DNA from: Verrucomicrobiia bacterium
GTDB lineage: Bacteria; Verrucomicrobiota; Verrucomicrobiia; Verrucomicrobiales; DEV007
DNA length: 52,618 nt
Assembly (NCBI GenBank): GCA_020439925.1
Contig: JAGRPC010000267.1
Coordinates: 15,722 to 68,339, forward strand
Direction of reading: 5' to 3'
A program made the translations under genes and the position numbers. The notes under the pieces are model-generated. The model made no database searches, had not been told where the DNA came from, and saw only the letters and a list, made by a program, of their open reading frames with translations. Of the stretch, positions 41,574 through 50,042 are shown one piece after another; positions within the stretch are counted from its first letter, which is position 1, and each line of letters begins with the position of its first letter.

Positions 41574-41625
41574 ACAAGTGCGGTGGCGAGGTGGAGCGGA
41601 AGATCTTTATTTAAGGAATGTTAAA

Positions 41626-41655
41626 GAACGACTGCAAGCGAATTGTTCGCTCGCA
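41626..41655 (-). terminator. Possible terminator after the amino acid permease gene
   Basis: On the minus strand TGCGAGCGAA (41655-41646) and TTCGCTTGCA (41642-41633) pair with a three-base loop and one G-T pair; GTCGTTCTTTAA follows. The T-run is broken, so confidence is modest. It lies 32 bases after the permease stop codon. Confidence 0.45.
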
Positions 41656-41686
41656 GGCCGCTTCCGGGCCGATTTCGCAAAAAAAA

Positions 41687-43021
41687 TCACGATTCTGCCT
41701 CGTCGATCGGCGCAGTGCCGCGGATGAAGAGGAAATAGATCACGGCCCCGAGCGCCAGGGTGCCGAGCCCATACAGGAATTCGGTGGTCTTTTCCTGCAC
41801 CTGGAACCAGAGCATGTAGAGGCTTACCCCGCCGAAAACCAGGGGAGTGAGAGGATACCCCCACGCCTTGTAGGGGCGTGTCAGGGTGGGTTTGCGGATG
41901 CGGAGAATGACGAGTCCGGCCACGACCATGAGGGAGGAAATGGTGAGCAGGGCCTGCACGTAGGTGATGAGCTGATCGAAGGTCGCGGAGATCACCAGGA
42001 GCAGGACGATGATGGCCTGCAGCAGGACCGCGAGAGCGGGAACTCCGTTGCGGTTTCCCTTCGCCAGAAACTGGAAGCGTCGGTGGTCGCGTCCGATCGC
42101 CGCCGTCACGCGAGGTCCCGCCCAGGTCATCGAGCTGACCGTCGAGATCAGCCCGAAGCTGATAAGGATGCCCATGATCATTCCTCCTTTCGGGCCGAGG
42201 ATGGATTCGGCGGCGATCAACCCGACCTGCGGCTGCCCGGCCATTTTCTCGATCGGTGTCGCATGGAGAAAGGCCGCATTGATGAAGACATAGAGGACCG
42301 TGACGATGGCTGTGCCGACGAGAAGTGCGAGTGGAACGGTTTTTTCCGGGCGGCGTACCTCGTCCATCATGTAGGTCGCGGCGTTCCAGCCCGTGTAGGC
42401 GTAGAGAACGAAGATCAGCGAGATCGCAAAATCGCTCGAGGCGATCAGGTGCCCGTCACCCTCTCGGGGAAGAAAGGAAACCGGTTGGGCGGTGCCAAGG
42501 ACGAAAGCAAGGAGACCAAGGACGACGATGAGAGCTACCTTCGCGTAAGTGAAGCCCGATTGGAAGATGCCGATATTGCTCAGCTTGCCGAGGTGGATCA
42601 GGGTCACCACAACGACAACGGGAATACCGAACCAGAGAGCCTCGTGCCCCGTGATCTTTTCCATGTATTCTCCCAACAGGACCGCATTCGCCGCGACCGG
42701 TGCCGCGAATCCCACGGTCACGGAAAGCCACCCCGCCAGGAATCCGATGAAGGGATTCCAGGACTTGGTGAGGAGGTGATACTCCCCGCCCGACTTCGGG
42801 AACATCGAGGCCAGTTCCGCGTAGCAGACCGCACCGCAGAAGGAGACGATGCCCCCGACCAGCCAGAGCAGGAGGATGGGGAAACCCGAGGGAATCCCCG
42901 CCACCTGGTAGCCGAGGCTGCCGAAAACCCCGGTGCCGATCATGTTGGCCACGACGATGGCGATGGCCGTGACAAGGCCGACTTTGGCGGAGCCGTTTCC
43001 CGGGGAAGCGGATGAGGACAT
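41687..43021 (-). CDS. APC-family amino acid permease
   Basis: A 444-residue transporter with 12 predicted helices. The first helix holds the substrate-binding glycine motif ANMIGTGVF, and YAYTGWNAATYMMDEVRRPEKTV is the classic helix 6-7 signature of the amino acid-polyamine-organocation superfamily; GGEYHLLTKSW is also typical. The closest type is the LAT/YjeH-like group, but substrate cannot be told from sequence. ATG at 43021 is preferred over TTG at 43033. It stands alone between a candidate terminator and the pyridoxamine-oxidase-like gene. Confidence 0.92.
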   Translation of the reverse strand: MSSSASPGNGSAKVGLVTAIAIVVANMIGTGVFGSLGYQVAGIPSGFPILLLWLVGGIVSFCGAVCYAELASMFPKSGGEYHLLTKSWNPFIGFLAGWLSVTVGFAAPVAANAVLLGEYMEKITGHEALWFGIPVVVVVTLIHLGKLSNIGIFQSGFTYAKVALIVVLGLLAFVLGTAQPVSFLPREGDGHLIASSDFAISLIFVLYAYTGWNAATYMMDEVRRPEKTVPLALLVGTAIVTVLYVFINAAFLHATPIEKMAGQPQVGLIAAESILGPKGGMIMGILISFGLISTVSSMTWAGPRVTAAIGRDHRRFQFLAKGNRNGVPALAVLLQAIIVLLLVISATFDQLITYVQALLTISSLMVVAGLVILRIRKPTLTRPYKAWGYPLTPLVFGGVSLYMLWFQVQEKTTEFLYGLGTLALGAVIYFLFIRGTAPIDEAES

Positions 43022-43084
43022 GGCGGGAGTCAACAGGGTGCGATGGGAGAGTCAAGAGGGTTTTGCCGGGATGAACTGCGGCGT

Positions 43085-43534
43085 TCAGCTTCGCGGAACC
43101 TCGTGGTAGTCCAACGCCCATTCCCGCATGAAGCGGACCTGCAAAGGATCGATGCGGTAGAGAACGAACTGGGGATTGTCCGGCGATCCGAGGTATTGGC
43201 GGAGGAGGGGATTCTTTTCCCAGATCCCGGCGATGGTTCCGGGATCGGACTCCACGGTCGCGGTTCCGGTGATGCGCAACTGGTCGTGGCCGGGAGAGAG
43301 GTAGGCGAGCTCGACGCGGGGATTCGCGGCGATTTCGCGGGTTTTCCGATAGACCGCGAGGTTGGCCACAAAGACGGTGAAATCGGCGTCGACCCTTACC
43401 GGCGAGACGGGCCGGACGCGAGGCTGGCCTCCGGGATCGACGGTCGCCAGCATGGGAAACTTCGCCTCGCGGATGACGGCGTGGGCCAGTTCATGCAGGC
43501 GTTCGGGATCAACGGGTTCGGGACGGGGCTTCAT
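43085..43534 (-). CDS. Pyridoxamine 5'-phosphate oxidase-like flavin-binding protein
   Basis: A 149-residue split-barrel protein. FPMLATVDPGGQPRVRPVSP and AVYRKTREIAANPRVELAYL are the usual first strands and flavin-phosphate-binding segment of the PNPOx-like/general stress protein 26 group. The C-terminal end (LYRIDPLQVRFMREWALDYH) is that of the same group. Flavin or related cofactor reductase is likely; true pyridoxamine phosphate oxidase activity is not, as the protein is short. Confidence 0.85.
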   Translation of the reverse strand: MKPRPEPVDPERLHELAHAVIREAKFPMLATVDPGGQPRVRPVSPVRVDADFTVFVANLAVYRKTREIAANPRVELAYLSPGHDQLRITGTATVESDPGTIAGIWEKNPLLRQYLGSPDNPQFVLYRIDPLQVRFMREWALDYHEVPRS

Positions 43535-43596
43535 CGCGCAAAAAGTGGTGGGCGTTCGGGAAGTTCGACGTCACCATAGCCTATCCGGACGCTGAT

Positions 43597-44253
43597 ATGA
43601 AACGTCTCCTTTTTCTCTTTCTTGTTCTCGCGGCACTCGTCATCGTGCCCTTCCTCATTTGGGGCGGGACTTTCGAGGCCACGATGGAGCCGGGAAAACT
43701 GGCGGCGTCCTTTCAGGAAGCACGCGGTTGGGCGTGGCTGGCGGGGATCGGTCTGCTTGTCATCGACCTGTTTCTTCCCGTCCTCGGGACGGCGGTGATG
43801 TCGGCCCTCGGTCTGGTCTACGGATGGTTGCTGGGAGGTCTCCTCTCCGCGACCGGCTCGATCGCCGCGGGCATGCTCGCCTACGGGCTTTGCTTCCGCG
43901 CCGGACGCAGGGCGGCCCGTTGGCTTGCCGGGGACAAGGGGCTGGCGGAGGGGGAGCGGTTGTTTTGCGGGGAACTCGGTGGGTGGCTGGTCGCGCTCTC
44001 CCGCTGGATGCCGGTTCTGCCCGAAGTGGTGGCTTGTCTCGCCGGTCTCGCCCGCATGCCGATGCGGAGGTTTTTTCCGGCCCTCTGCGCGGGGAGTGTG
44101 CCGATGGGATTTGTCTTTGCCTGGATCGGGCACAGTGGCGAGGACCGCCCCGTGTTTGCGCTCGTTCTCAGTGCGGTGCTTCCTCCGGTGATCTGGGTCG
44201 GATTTCGCGCCCTCTATTTGAGGAAACGGGAGACCGCGGCAAGCGATCGGTAA
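43597..44253 (+). CDS. VTT-domain (DedA/TVP38-like) membrane protein
   Basis: A 218-residue membrane protein with five or six helices. The SNARE-associated Golgi/VTT domain is seen in LPVLGTAVMSALGLVYGW, and in ALSRWMPVLPEVVACLAGLA with MPMRRFFPALCAGSVPMGF, which carry the family's Arg and Pro residues. Relatives move lipids or keep membrane homeostasis. It diverges from the preceding gene and converges with rpsF, whose terminator overlaps its stop codon. Confidence 0.87.
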   Translation: MKRLLFLFLVLAALVIVPFLIWGGTFEATMEPGKLAASFQEARGWAWLAGIGLLVIDLFLPVLGTAVMSALGLVYGWLLGGLLSATGSIAAGMLAYGLCFRAGRRAARWLAGDKGLAEGERLFCGELGGWLVALSRWMPVLPEVVACLAGLARMPMRRFFPALCAGSVPMGFVFAWIGHSGEDRPVFALVLSAVLPPVIWVGFRALYLRKRETAASDR

Positions 44254-44291
44254 AGAAAACGGCCTCCGCGGCAGGAATGCCGGGGAGGCCG
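44253..44291 (-). terminator. Rho-independent terminator of pth-rpsF
   Basis: Read on the minus strand, CGGCCTCC (44291-44284) pairs with GGAGGCCG (44267-44260), and the T-rich tail TTTTCTTTA comes next (44259-44251). It lies 40 bases after the rpsF stop and overlaps the stop codon of the converging VTT gene. Confidence 0.85.
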
Positions 44292-44331
44292 GGAAAAAGT
44301 CGACACGGGCGATGATTCCGCCGGAGGCCGG

Positions 44332-44619
44332 TCAGAGGCGGCGGTAGTGCTGAAGCATCACCTGCTCGTTGAGCTTGAGGTGAGTCTCCACTTCGTGAAT
44401 CGCGGTGGGTTCGGCTTCAAAGCGATACTGCACGTAGTATCCGTGCGTCTGCTTGGCGTTGTTGGGGAAGACAAACTCCTTGCGGCCGATGCGATCGATC
44501 TGTTCGAGGACGGCGCCGTTCGATTCCAGTTCCTTGGTGATCTTGCCGACCATTTCGTCGACAGTCTCGTCCTGGCCCTGAAGTTTCAGGATGTAAACTC
44601 CTTCGTATTTGCGTTTCAT
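44332..44619 (-). CDS. rpsF: 30S ribosomal protein S6 (bS6)
   Basis: A 95-residue bS6. YEGVYILKLQGQDETVDEMV is the usual first strand and helix, followed by NGAVLEQIDRIGRKEFVFP and the strand GYYVQYRFEAEPTAIHEVE. It binds the central domain of 16S rRNA with S18. In many bacteria rpsF is followed by ssb and rpsR; here it is instead downstream of pth, 49 bases away, and ends at a terminator. Confidence 0.95.
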   Translation of the reverse strand: MKRKYEGVYILKLQGQDETVDEMVGKITKELESNGAVLEQIDRIGRKEFVFPNNAKQTHGYYVQYRFEAEPTAIHEVETHLKLNEQVMLQHYRRL

Positions 44620-44668
44620 GTGAGGCGATAAAGGTGGTTCCGGCAGGCGGAAGGTCAGTGTCGTGAGT

Positions 44669-45301
44669 TCAGTTCCGCCGGTTGAATCGGTTCATGGCCG
44701 TCTCCAGGCCGGAGGAAAGCGCACAATTTACTCCTTCTGCGGCAATTTCGAGGACTTTTTCCATTTCTTCCTTCTCCGGAGCGGTAAAACGTCCGAGAAC
44801 GTGTTCGACCAGGCCCGCCTCATCGGGGGCCGGGCCGATCCCGAGGCGCAGGCGGGGGAAGGCTTCCGTACCGAGGTATTCGATGAGGGATTTGATTCCG
44901 TTATGCCCACCCGCGGATCCCCCGGGGCGGAAGCGCAGAGCGCCCGGTGGAAGGGCGGTGTCGTCATAGACCACGAGAATGCGGTCAGGCTCCAGCTGGT
45001 AGTGGCGCATGAGGCGGGCCACCGCGTTTCCGCTGAGGTTCATGTAGGTGAGCGGCTTTGCAAAGACCCTTCCGTCCCGACCCACGGCCACCTTTGAACG
45101 GAACTTGTGTTCCTTTTGCCATTTCAGGGCTCGCTCCCGGGCGAGGAGATCGACGAGTTCGAAACCGATGTTGTGCCGGGTGCCTTCGTATTCGGGACCC
45201 GGATTGCCGAGCCCGACAACGAGGCGGATGCCGCCGACATCTCCGGAATCATCGGAATCCCCGGTCTCGGGTCGAGAAAAAAATCGGTCCAGAAGGCTCA
45301 C
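44669..45301 (-). CDS. pth: Peptidyl-tRNA hydrolase
   Basis: Frees tRNA from prematurely released peptidyl-tRNA. The 210-residue protein has the core VVGLGNPGPEYEGTRHNIGF with Asn 33 and catalytic His 43, then KPLTYMNLSG and DDTALPPG with the catalytic Asp, and GGSAGGHNGIKSL. About 25 extra residues precede the core (MSLLDRFFSRPETGDSDDSG). It forms a two-gene operon with rpsF. Confidence 0.95.
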   Translation of the reverse strand: MSLLDRFFSRPETGDSDDSGDVGGIRLVVGLGNPGPEYEGTRHNIGFELVDLLARERALKWQKEHKFRSKVAVGRDGRVFAKPLTYMNLSGNAVARLMRHYQLEPDRILVVYDDTALPPGALRFRPGGSAGGHNGIKSLIEYLGTEAFPRLRLGIGPAPDEAGLVEHVLGRFTAPEKEEMEKVLEIAAEGVNCALSSGLETAMNRFNRRN

Positions 45302-45440
45302 CGCTCAAAATCGGGGGTTGCCGGCAAAGAGTCAAGGGGCACCGCCGCCGCGGCCTTCGAAAGGGCTGTGCTTTTGTTATGACAACCAAACCATTGGCCA
45401 GAGGGCTGCTTGTAGGTTAACCTCCCGACCCCTCGTTTGG

Positions 45441-46616
45441 ATGAGTGACATCGGAACAGTCGAAACCCGCTTCGCCACGATCGCGACACCGGAGGCGCCA
45501 TTTGTCTTTCGCAGTGGCGAGACTCTGGAGCATCTCCGGATTGCCTACGAGACTTATGGCGAACTCAATGCCGACCGGTCGAATGCGATCCTCCTTTTTC
45601 ACGCCTTTTCCGGAAGCCAGCACGCGGCGGGAGTGAACCCCGAGGGTCCCGGCAACGCCTTCTGGACCCCGGAGTGTGTTCCCGGCTGGTGGGACCTCTA
45701 CATCGGGCCGGGAAAGGCGCTCGATACCGATCTCTATTACGTCATCTGCGCGAACTACGTCGGCGGTTGTTATGGTTCCACGGGACCGGCCGACATCAAT
45801 CCCGCGACCGGAGAACGTTACGGCTCTTCGTTTCCGCATATCACGGTCTCCGATATCGTTCGCAGCCAGGCGATGCTTCTCGACCATCTCGGTATCGACC
45901 AGCTTCTTGCCGTCGTCGGTCCTTCCACCGGTGGACTCAGCGCGGTGACCTTCGCCACGACTCTGCCCGAGCGGGTGCGTCTCGTCATCCCCATCGCCAC
46001 CGGAGTCAAGACCACCGTTCTCAACCGAATCATTCTTCTCGAGCAGATCCTCGCGATCGAGAACGATCCCTGTTTCCGGGCGGGCGAGTACTACGGGAGT
46101 GGTCCGCCCGAGACTGGGCTCGGCCTCGCGCGGATGATCAGCCACAAGACTTTCGTTCACCTCGATGCGATCGAGCGACGCGCCAGCAAGGATGTGATCC
46201 AGCCGGAAGACCGCTTCTCGTGGTACCAGGCGCACGACCACGTCGAGAGCTACATGCTGCACCAGGGGAAGAAATTCACCGACCGGTTCGACGCGAACAC
46301 CTACCTCAGGATCTGCGAGGCGTGGAGCCGCTACGACCCCGTCCGCGAAGGAGGCGCCGAGGATGAGCTCGACCTGTTCGGGCGCTCGCGCGAGGCAGGG
46401 CAGCAGTATCTCGTTTTCAGCATCGACGAGGATTATTGCTTCTACCCCGAGGAACAGGCCGCGCTGGTAGATCTTCTCAAGCAGGCCTCCGTGCCGCATC
46501 TCTTCCTCACGGTCCACTCCGAAAAAGGCCACGATTCCTTTCTCCTGGAGCCGGAACTCTACACGCCGCACATTCAGGTGATGCTGCGAAACGCCAGCGA
46601 ATCCGCGGCGGTTTGA
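45441..46616 (+). CDS. metX: Homoserine O-acetyltransferase family protein
   Basis: A 391-residue alpha/beta hydrolase-fold acyltransferase of the MetX family, first committed step of methionine synthesis. Typical segments are AYETYGELN, YGSTGPADINPATGERYG, FPHITVSDIVRSQ and the C-terminal KGHDSFLLE with His 364; Asp 329 or 331 completes the triad. The nucleophile elbow reads GPSTGGL (Ser 162) where MetX proteins usually have GGSMGGM, so acyl donor or acceptor may differ. ATG 45441 is preferred; longer upstream extensions overlap pth. A ten-base palindrome AGGTTAACCT (45414-45423) lies just before the start. No S-box or SAM riboswitch was recognised. Confidence 0.9.
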   Translation: MSDIGTVETRFATIATPEAPFVFRSGETLEHLRIAYETYGELNADRSNAILLFHAFSGSQHAAGVNPEGPGNAFWTPECVPGWWDLYIGPGKALDTDLYYVICANYVGGCYGSTGPADINPATGERYGSSFPHITVSDIVRSQAMLLDHLGIDQLLAVVGPSTGGLSAVTFATTLPERVRLVIPIATGVKTTVLNRIILLEQILAIENDPCFRAGEYYGSGPPETGLGLARMISHKTFVHLDAIERRASKDVIQPEDRFSWYQAHDHVESYMLHQGKKFTDRFDANTYLRICEAWSRYDPVREGGAEDELDLFGRSREAGQQYLVFSIDEDYCFYPEEQAALVDLLKQASVPHLFLTVHSEKGHDSFLLEPELYTPHIQVMLRNASESAAV

Positions 46617-46723
46617 CGACGTGGGGTATCTCCTGTCCGGTTGCGCAGACGCATTTGCGGAAGGATGAGGCCTGATTTGCTTGCCGCTTGCGAAAGCAGG
46701 GGGCTTGTCCTAGGGTCCGCCCC

Positions 46724-47026
46724 ATGGTTCGTCACAACGTCTACTTCTGGCTGGATCCCGAGCTCTCCGACGATCAAAAGACGTCGTTTGAGGAGGGGCT
46801 CAAGGCGCTCTTTCAAATCGATGTGGTTGCCGCGGGATCGTTTGGCAAGCCCGCGGCCACGCCGGTCCGGCCGGTGACCCGGAACACCTTCGATTACGCT
46901 CTCGTCCTCGAATTCGATTCCGTTGAGAAACACAATGCCTATCAGGTGCACCCGGAGCACGATGTCTTCGTGGCCTCTTTTTCATCCTGGTTTCGCGAGG
47001 TTCGTGTCTTCGATACCCAGTTTTGA
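46724..47026 (+). CDS. Dabb-domain (stress-responsive A/B barrel) protein
   Basis: A 100-residue ferredoxin-like barrel protein. MVRHNVYFWLDPELSDDQKT matches the opening of the Dabb family, and YALVLEFDSVEKHNAYQVHP with FSSWFREVRVFDTQF the conserved end. Members are dimeric and of mostly unknown function. ATG 46724 is favoured over an upstream in-frame start. Confidence 0.88.
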   Translation: MVRHNVYFWLDPELSDDQKTSFEEGLKALFQIDVVAAGSFGKPAATPVRPVTRNTFDYALVLEFDSVEKHNAYQVHPEHDVFVASFSSWFREVRVFDTQF

Positions 47027-47111
47027 TGCGGCTTCCGTTTTCCGCCTTTTTTCCCTTAGACAATTGGCTTGGTCCCCGCACATTATTGTCAACACCGCTT
47101 AGCCCGTCCGC

Positions 47112-47846
47112 ATGCATCTTGAAATTCTCAATTCCTCGAAGGAGACCCTCGACTACGAATTCCACGGAGACCCTTCGGATACCTCGCTTCTCGCAATCAT
47201 CGGTCACGGAGTGACAGGGAACAAGGATCGCCCGTGGGCGGTCGGTCTCGCCGAAGCCCTTGAAAAGGAGGGGTTCAATGCCGTGCGGTTTTCCTTTTCG
47301 GGGAACGGCAAATCGGGAGGCAAGTTCGAGGACTGCACGATCTCCAAGGAATTGAAGGACCTGAAGGCCATCGTCGACGCGGCCGAGGAGGAAGGTTACC
47401 ACCGCATCTGTTATATCGGCCACAGCATGGGCGCGGCCGTGGGCGTGCTGTCCGCCGCAAAGGACGAGCGCATTGAATTGCTGGTTTCGCTCGCCGGCAT
47501 GGTGCACACGAAAGCTTTCCTCGAGCGGGAGTTTGGTGACCAGAAGCCGGGCAAGGGCTGCATGTGGGAAGACAAGAACTGTCCTCTTTCGCAGGCCTTC
47601 GCCGACGACATGACCAAGATCAACAATGTCCTTTCGAAGACGGAAAAGATCGAGGTTCCCTGGCTGATTGTGCACGGTGACGCCGACGATGTGGTTCCGG
47701 TGGAGGAGGGGCAGGAGATCTACGCGAATGCCTATGAACCCAAGGAACTTGTGATCCTCCCCGGCGTTGATCACGTCTTCAGCGGTGACGGGCTCGGGCT
47801 GATGACCGAGGCGGTCATTTCCTGGCTGAAGGGCCACAGCAACTGA
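47112..47846 (+). CDS. Alpha/beta hydrolase (S33-like)
   Basis: A 244-residue serine hydrolase. The oxyanion segment IIGHGVTGNKD, nucleophile elbow YIGHSMGAA (Ser 105), acid LIVHGDADDVVP and His in GVDHVFSGDG make a complete catalytic triad. It resembles cytosolic esterase/acyl hydrolases of the serine aminopeptidase S33 group. The sugar kinase gene follows after ten bases, so the two are likely co-transcribed. Confidence 0.9.
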   Translation: MHLEILNSSKETLDYEFHGDPSDTSLLAIIGHGVTGNKDRPWAVGLAEALEKEGFNAVRFSFSGNGKSGGKFEDCTISKELKDLKAIVDAAEEEGYHRICYIGHSMGAAVGVLSAAKDERIELLVSLAGMVHTKAFLEREFGDQKPGKGCMWEDKNCPLSQAFADDMTKINNVLSKTEKIEVPWLIVHGDADDVVPVEEGQEIYANAYEPKELVILPGVDHVFSGDGLGLMTEAVISWLKGHSN

Positions 47847-47856
47847 TCCCGGCTCC

Positions 47857-48801
47857 ATGGAGCTGAACGCCACGCCCCTGCTGGCCGGGCTTGGCATGTC
47901 CGTCCTCGACCTCATCCAGGTGGTCGAGGAGTTTCCCAGACAGAGTGGCGTGACCCCGATCCTGTCCTCGACGATGATGGGAGGAGGCCCGGTGCCGACG
48001 GCCCTCTGTGCGGCAAGCCGGCTTGGGGCGAGAACCGTGATTCTCGACCGGACAGGGGATGACTGGCGGGGCGAGAGGATCCGGGAAGACTATCTGAAAC
48101 ACGGGGTCGACGTGTCTTTCCTCGAAAAGGAAAAGGGAAAACGGAGCACCTCGGGGACCGTGCTGGTGCGCCGGCGGGATGGGGAGCGACATCTCCTCTT
48201 CGACGAAGGTGATTTCACGCCGCTTTCGGAGGAGGAGATCTCTGGAGAGGTTCTCGACCAGTGCGAGATCCTGCATCTGAACGGCAGGCATTGGCCCGCG
48301 TGCCTCTCCGCCGCGCAACGGGTGCGGAAGAGGGGAGGGCTCGTTTCTTTTGACGGTGGAGCACACCGGTACGATACCAGGTACGACTCTCTCTTTCTCC
48401 ACGTCGATATTCTGATCGTGGCGGCCGATTTCGCCGATCGGGCCGTGGGCTCCGGGGATCGCTTCGAGCAAATTGAAAAGTTCTCCCGCTTCGGCCCAGC
48501 CACCGTCGGGATCACGGATGGTATTTGCGGGAGCTGGTTCCGTTTCCCGGAAGGAAGCCATTTCCATCAGCCAGCCTTCGTCTCTCCTCGTCTTGTCGAT
48601 ACCACCGGATGCGGGGATGTGTTTCACGGAGCCTTTCTCGCGGGTGTGCTCCGGGGAGACTCGTTGGAAGGGTGTGCCCGGTTCGCTTCGGCGAGTGCCG
48701 CTCTCTCTGCCTGTGGTTTGGGAGGGAGGGCATGTCTCCCGACGCGGGAAGAGGTTTCCGACTTTCTCGCCTCCGGGCCGGCTGTCGTTTCGGTATTGTG
48801 A
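47857..48801 (+). CDS. PfkB-family carbohydrate/nucleoside kinase
   Basis: A 314-residue kinase with the ribokinase fold. The N-terminal GLGMSVLDLIQVVEEFP and GGGPVPTALCAASRLG, and the C-terminal signature VDTTGCGDVFHGAF with catalytic Asp 254, place it in the PfkB family. The family's usual GAGD is GCGD here. Substrate (sugar, sugar phosphate or nucleoside) cannot be assigned. It lies ten bases after the hydrolase. Confidence 0.9.
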   Translation: MELNATPLLAGLGMSVLDLIQVVEEFPRQSGVTPILSSTMMGGGPVPTALCAASRLGARTVILDRTGDDWRGERIREDYLKHGVDVSFLEKEKGKRSTSGTVLVRRRDGERHLLFDEGDFTPLSEEEISGEVLDQCEILHLNGRHWPACLSAAQRVRKRGGLVSFDGGAHRYDTRYDSLFLHVDILIVAADFADRAVGSGDRFEQIEKFSRFGPATVGITDGICGSWFRFPEGSHFHQPAFVSPRLVDTTGCGDVFHGAFLAGVLRGDSLEGCARFASASAALSACGLGGRACLPTREEVSDFLASGPAVVSVL

Positions 48802-49076
48802 TTCTTTTCCCTCGGACTCGGGCGCATGACCGAAGTTGCGCTTGCGTTCCGGCTGCCGGGGTGGATTCTTCCTGCCTCACCCCGATGTCCATGTTCTCCT
48901 CGAAACGTCTTGCCGCCGTCGTCCGCCTTTTCGCGGACGCCGTTGTCGCTTGGCGAATTCGCCTTTGAAGCGACAACCTTGGGGGAATTGGACCTTTTCA
49001 ACGCAGACCAGCAGCACTTCGACGCGTTTTCCGGCACCGGCCTCAAGGAATCCTTGGGGCCGTTTTGTTTCCCATC
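48802..49076 (+). other. Intergenic region with strong secondary structure
   Basis: A 275-base gap with no convincing gene. It holds two hairpin-forming sequences at 48920-48977 (see the separate repeat entry). Short open frames on both strands cross it, but none shows a recognisable domain or start context. Confidence 0.5.
48920..48977 (+). repeat. Two adjacent inverted repeats
   Basis: Hairpin 1: CGTCCGC (48920-48926) and GCGGACG (48933-48939) with a six-base loop. Hairpin 2: GTTGTCGCTT (48942-48951) and AAGCGACAAC (48968-48977), whose 16-base loop itself contains the palindrome GGCGAATTCGCC (48952-48963). Neither is followed by a T-run. They may belong to a structured RNA, a leader of the EamA gene or a dispersed repeat. 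Confidence 0.45.
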
Positions 49077-50042
49077 ATGAAAGCGCCATCCGAACACACC
49101 CTGACCCATCCACCCGACTCCGGGATCAACCGATCCCGGCGCGGGATCGTGGTGATGGTTTTCTCCGTCCTTGCCTTCTCGGTGAACACGATGCTGCTGA
49201 AATATCTCGGTCGTTCGGGGAGCGGCGTTTCTCCGGATGTTCCCCTCTTCTTCCGTGCCGTCGTCGGGACCCTGGTCGTTGCCGCTTTCTTCCGGGGGGG
49301 CAGACCCATGAGTATCGCTCCCGTCTTTCGGAACAAAGATCTCGTGTTGCGCGGAATCATCGGCCTGCTCGGGACCGCCGCCTACTACTGGACGATCCCG
49401 GCACTCGGGGCGGGAAAGGCGACCTTGATCTGCAACACCTACGTCGTCTTCGCATCGATCTTTGCGGCGATCACGCTTGGTGAATCCCTCAGCGTGACGC
49501 GGCTCGTGCTGCTCGCGACGGCAGTTTGTGGGATCGCCCTGCTCGTCGGTCCGGACGAGACCGGGACGGGGTTCTCCTTTGGTTTCCCGGAGTTGCTGGC
49601 CCTCTTCGGAGCGGTGATGGCGGCGTGGGCGGTGGTCCTCGTGAGGCAGCTATCGTTCGGCTTCTCCATCGGCACGATCTATCTCGCGCAATGCCTCTGG
49701 ATTCTCGCTCCGGTGGCTTTCCTCGCGGTGCCGGATCTGCCCTCCCTGGGCTGGGCGGACCTGTTGTTGCTCACCGGGGCGGCAACGGCTGCCAGCGCAG
49801 GCCAACTGGCGATGAACGAGGGCTATCGCTGTCTGAACGTTTCAACCGGAGCATCCATTCAGATGCTCTGGCCGGTGATCACGACCTTCGGGGGATGGCT
49901 CTTCTTCAAGGAGCACTTCGGTGCCCTGCAATGGGCGGGGGCGCTGCTGATCCTGGTCTCGACCTGGCGCATTGCGACAGGCGGAGGGAACACCCTCAAA
50001 AAGGAACGACCAGGGAAAGCTTGCAAACTCCCCCGCCACTGA
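49077..50042 (+). CDS. EamA/DMT-family transporter
   Basis: A 321-residue inner-membrane transporter of the drug/metabolite superfamily with ten helices arranged as two EamA repeats (about 20-150 and 170-300). Signature-like segments are FFRAVVGTLVVAAF, GTAAYYWTIPALGAGKATLI and ASIQMLWPVITTFGGWLFFK. Substrate unknown. ATG 49077 is chosen over TTG 49065. Its last 47 bases overlap the converging gene on the other strand. Confidence 0.9.
   Translation: MKAPSEHTLTHPPDSGINRSRRGIVVMVFSVLAFSVNTMLLKYLGRSGSGVSPDVPLFFRAVVGTLVVAAFFRGGRPMSIAPVFRNKDLVLRGIIGLLGTAAYYWTIPALGAGKATLICNTYVVFASIFAAITLGESLSVTRLVLLATAVCGIALLVGPDETGTGFSFGFPELLALFGAVMAAWAVVLVRQLSFGFSIGTIYLAQCLWILAPVAFLAVPDLPSLGWADLLLLTGAATAASAGQLAMNEGYRCLNVSTGASIQMLWPVITTFGGWLFFKEHFGALQWAGALLILVSTWRIATGGGNTLKKERPGKACKLPRH

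Noticed and set aside
45302..45440. SAM-type riboswitch before metX
   Set aside because: The 139-base gap shows no recognisable SAM riboswitch core or terminator pair; only a short AGGTTAACCT palindrome is seen.
48942..48977. Possible integron attC-like site
   Set aside because: The ends are GTT...AAC in the opposite order to the RYYYAAC...GTTRRRY layout, and no integrase or cassette array is present.
48624..49109. Minus-strand frame and a plus-strand frame (48836-49483) crossing the gap between the sugar kinase and the EamA gene
   Set aside because: Both run into conserved genes on the other strand or frame, lack domains and good starts, and coincide with hairpin sequences.
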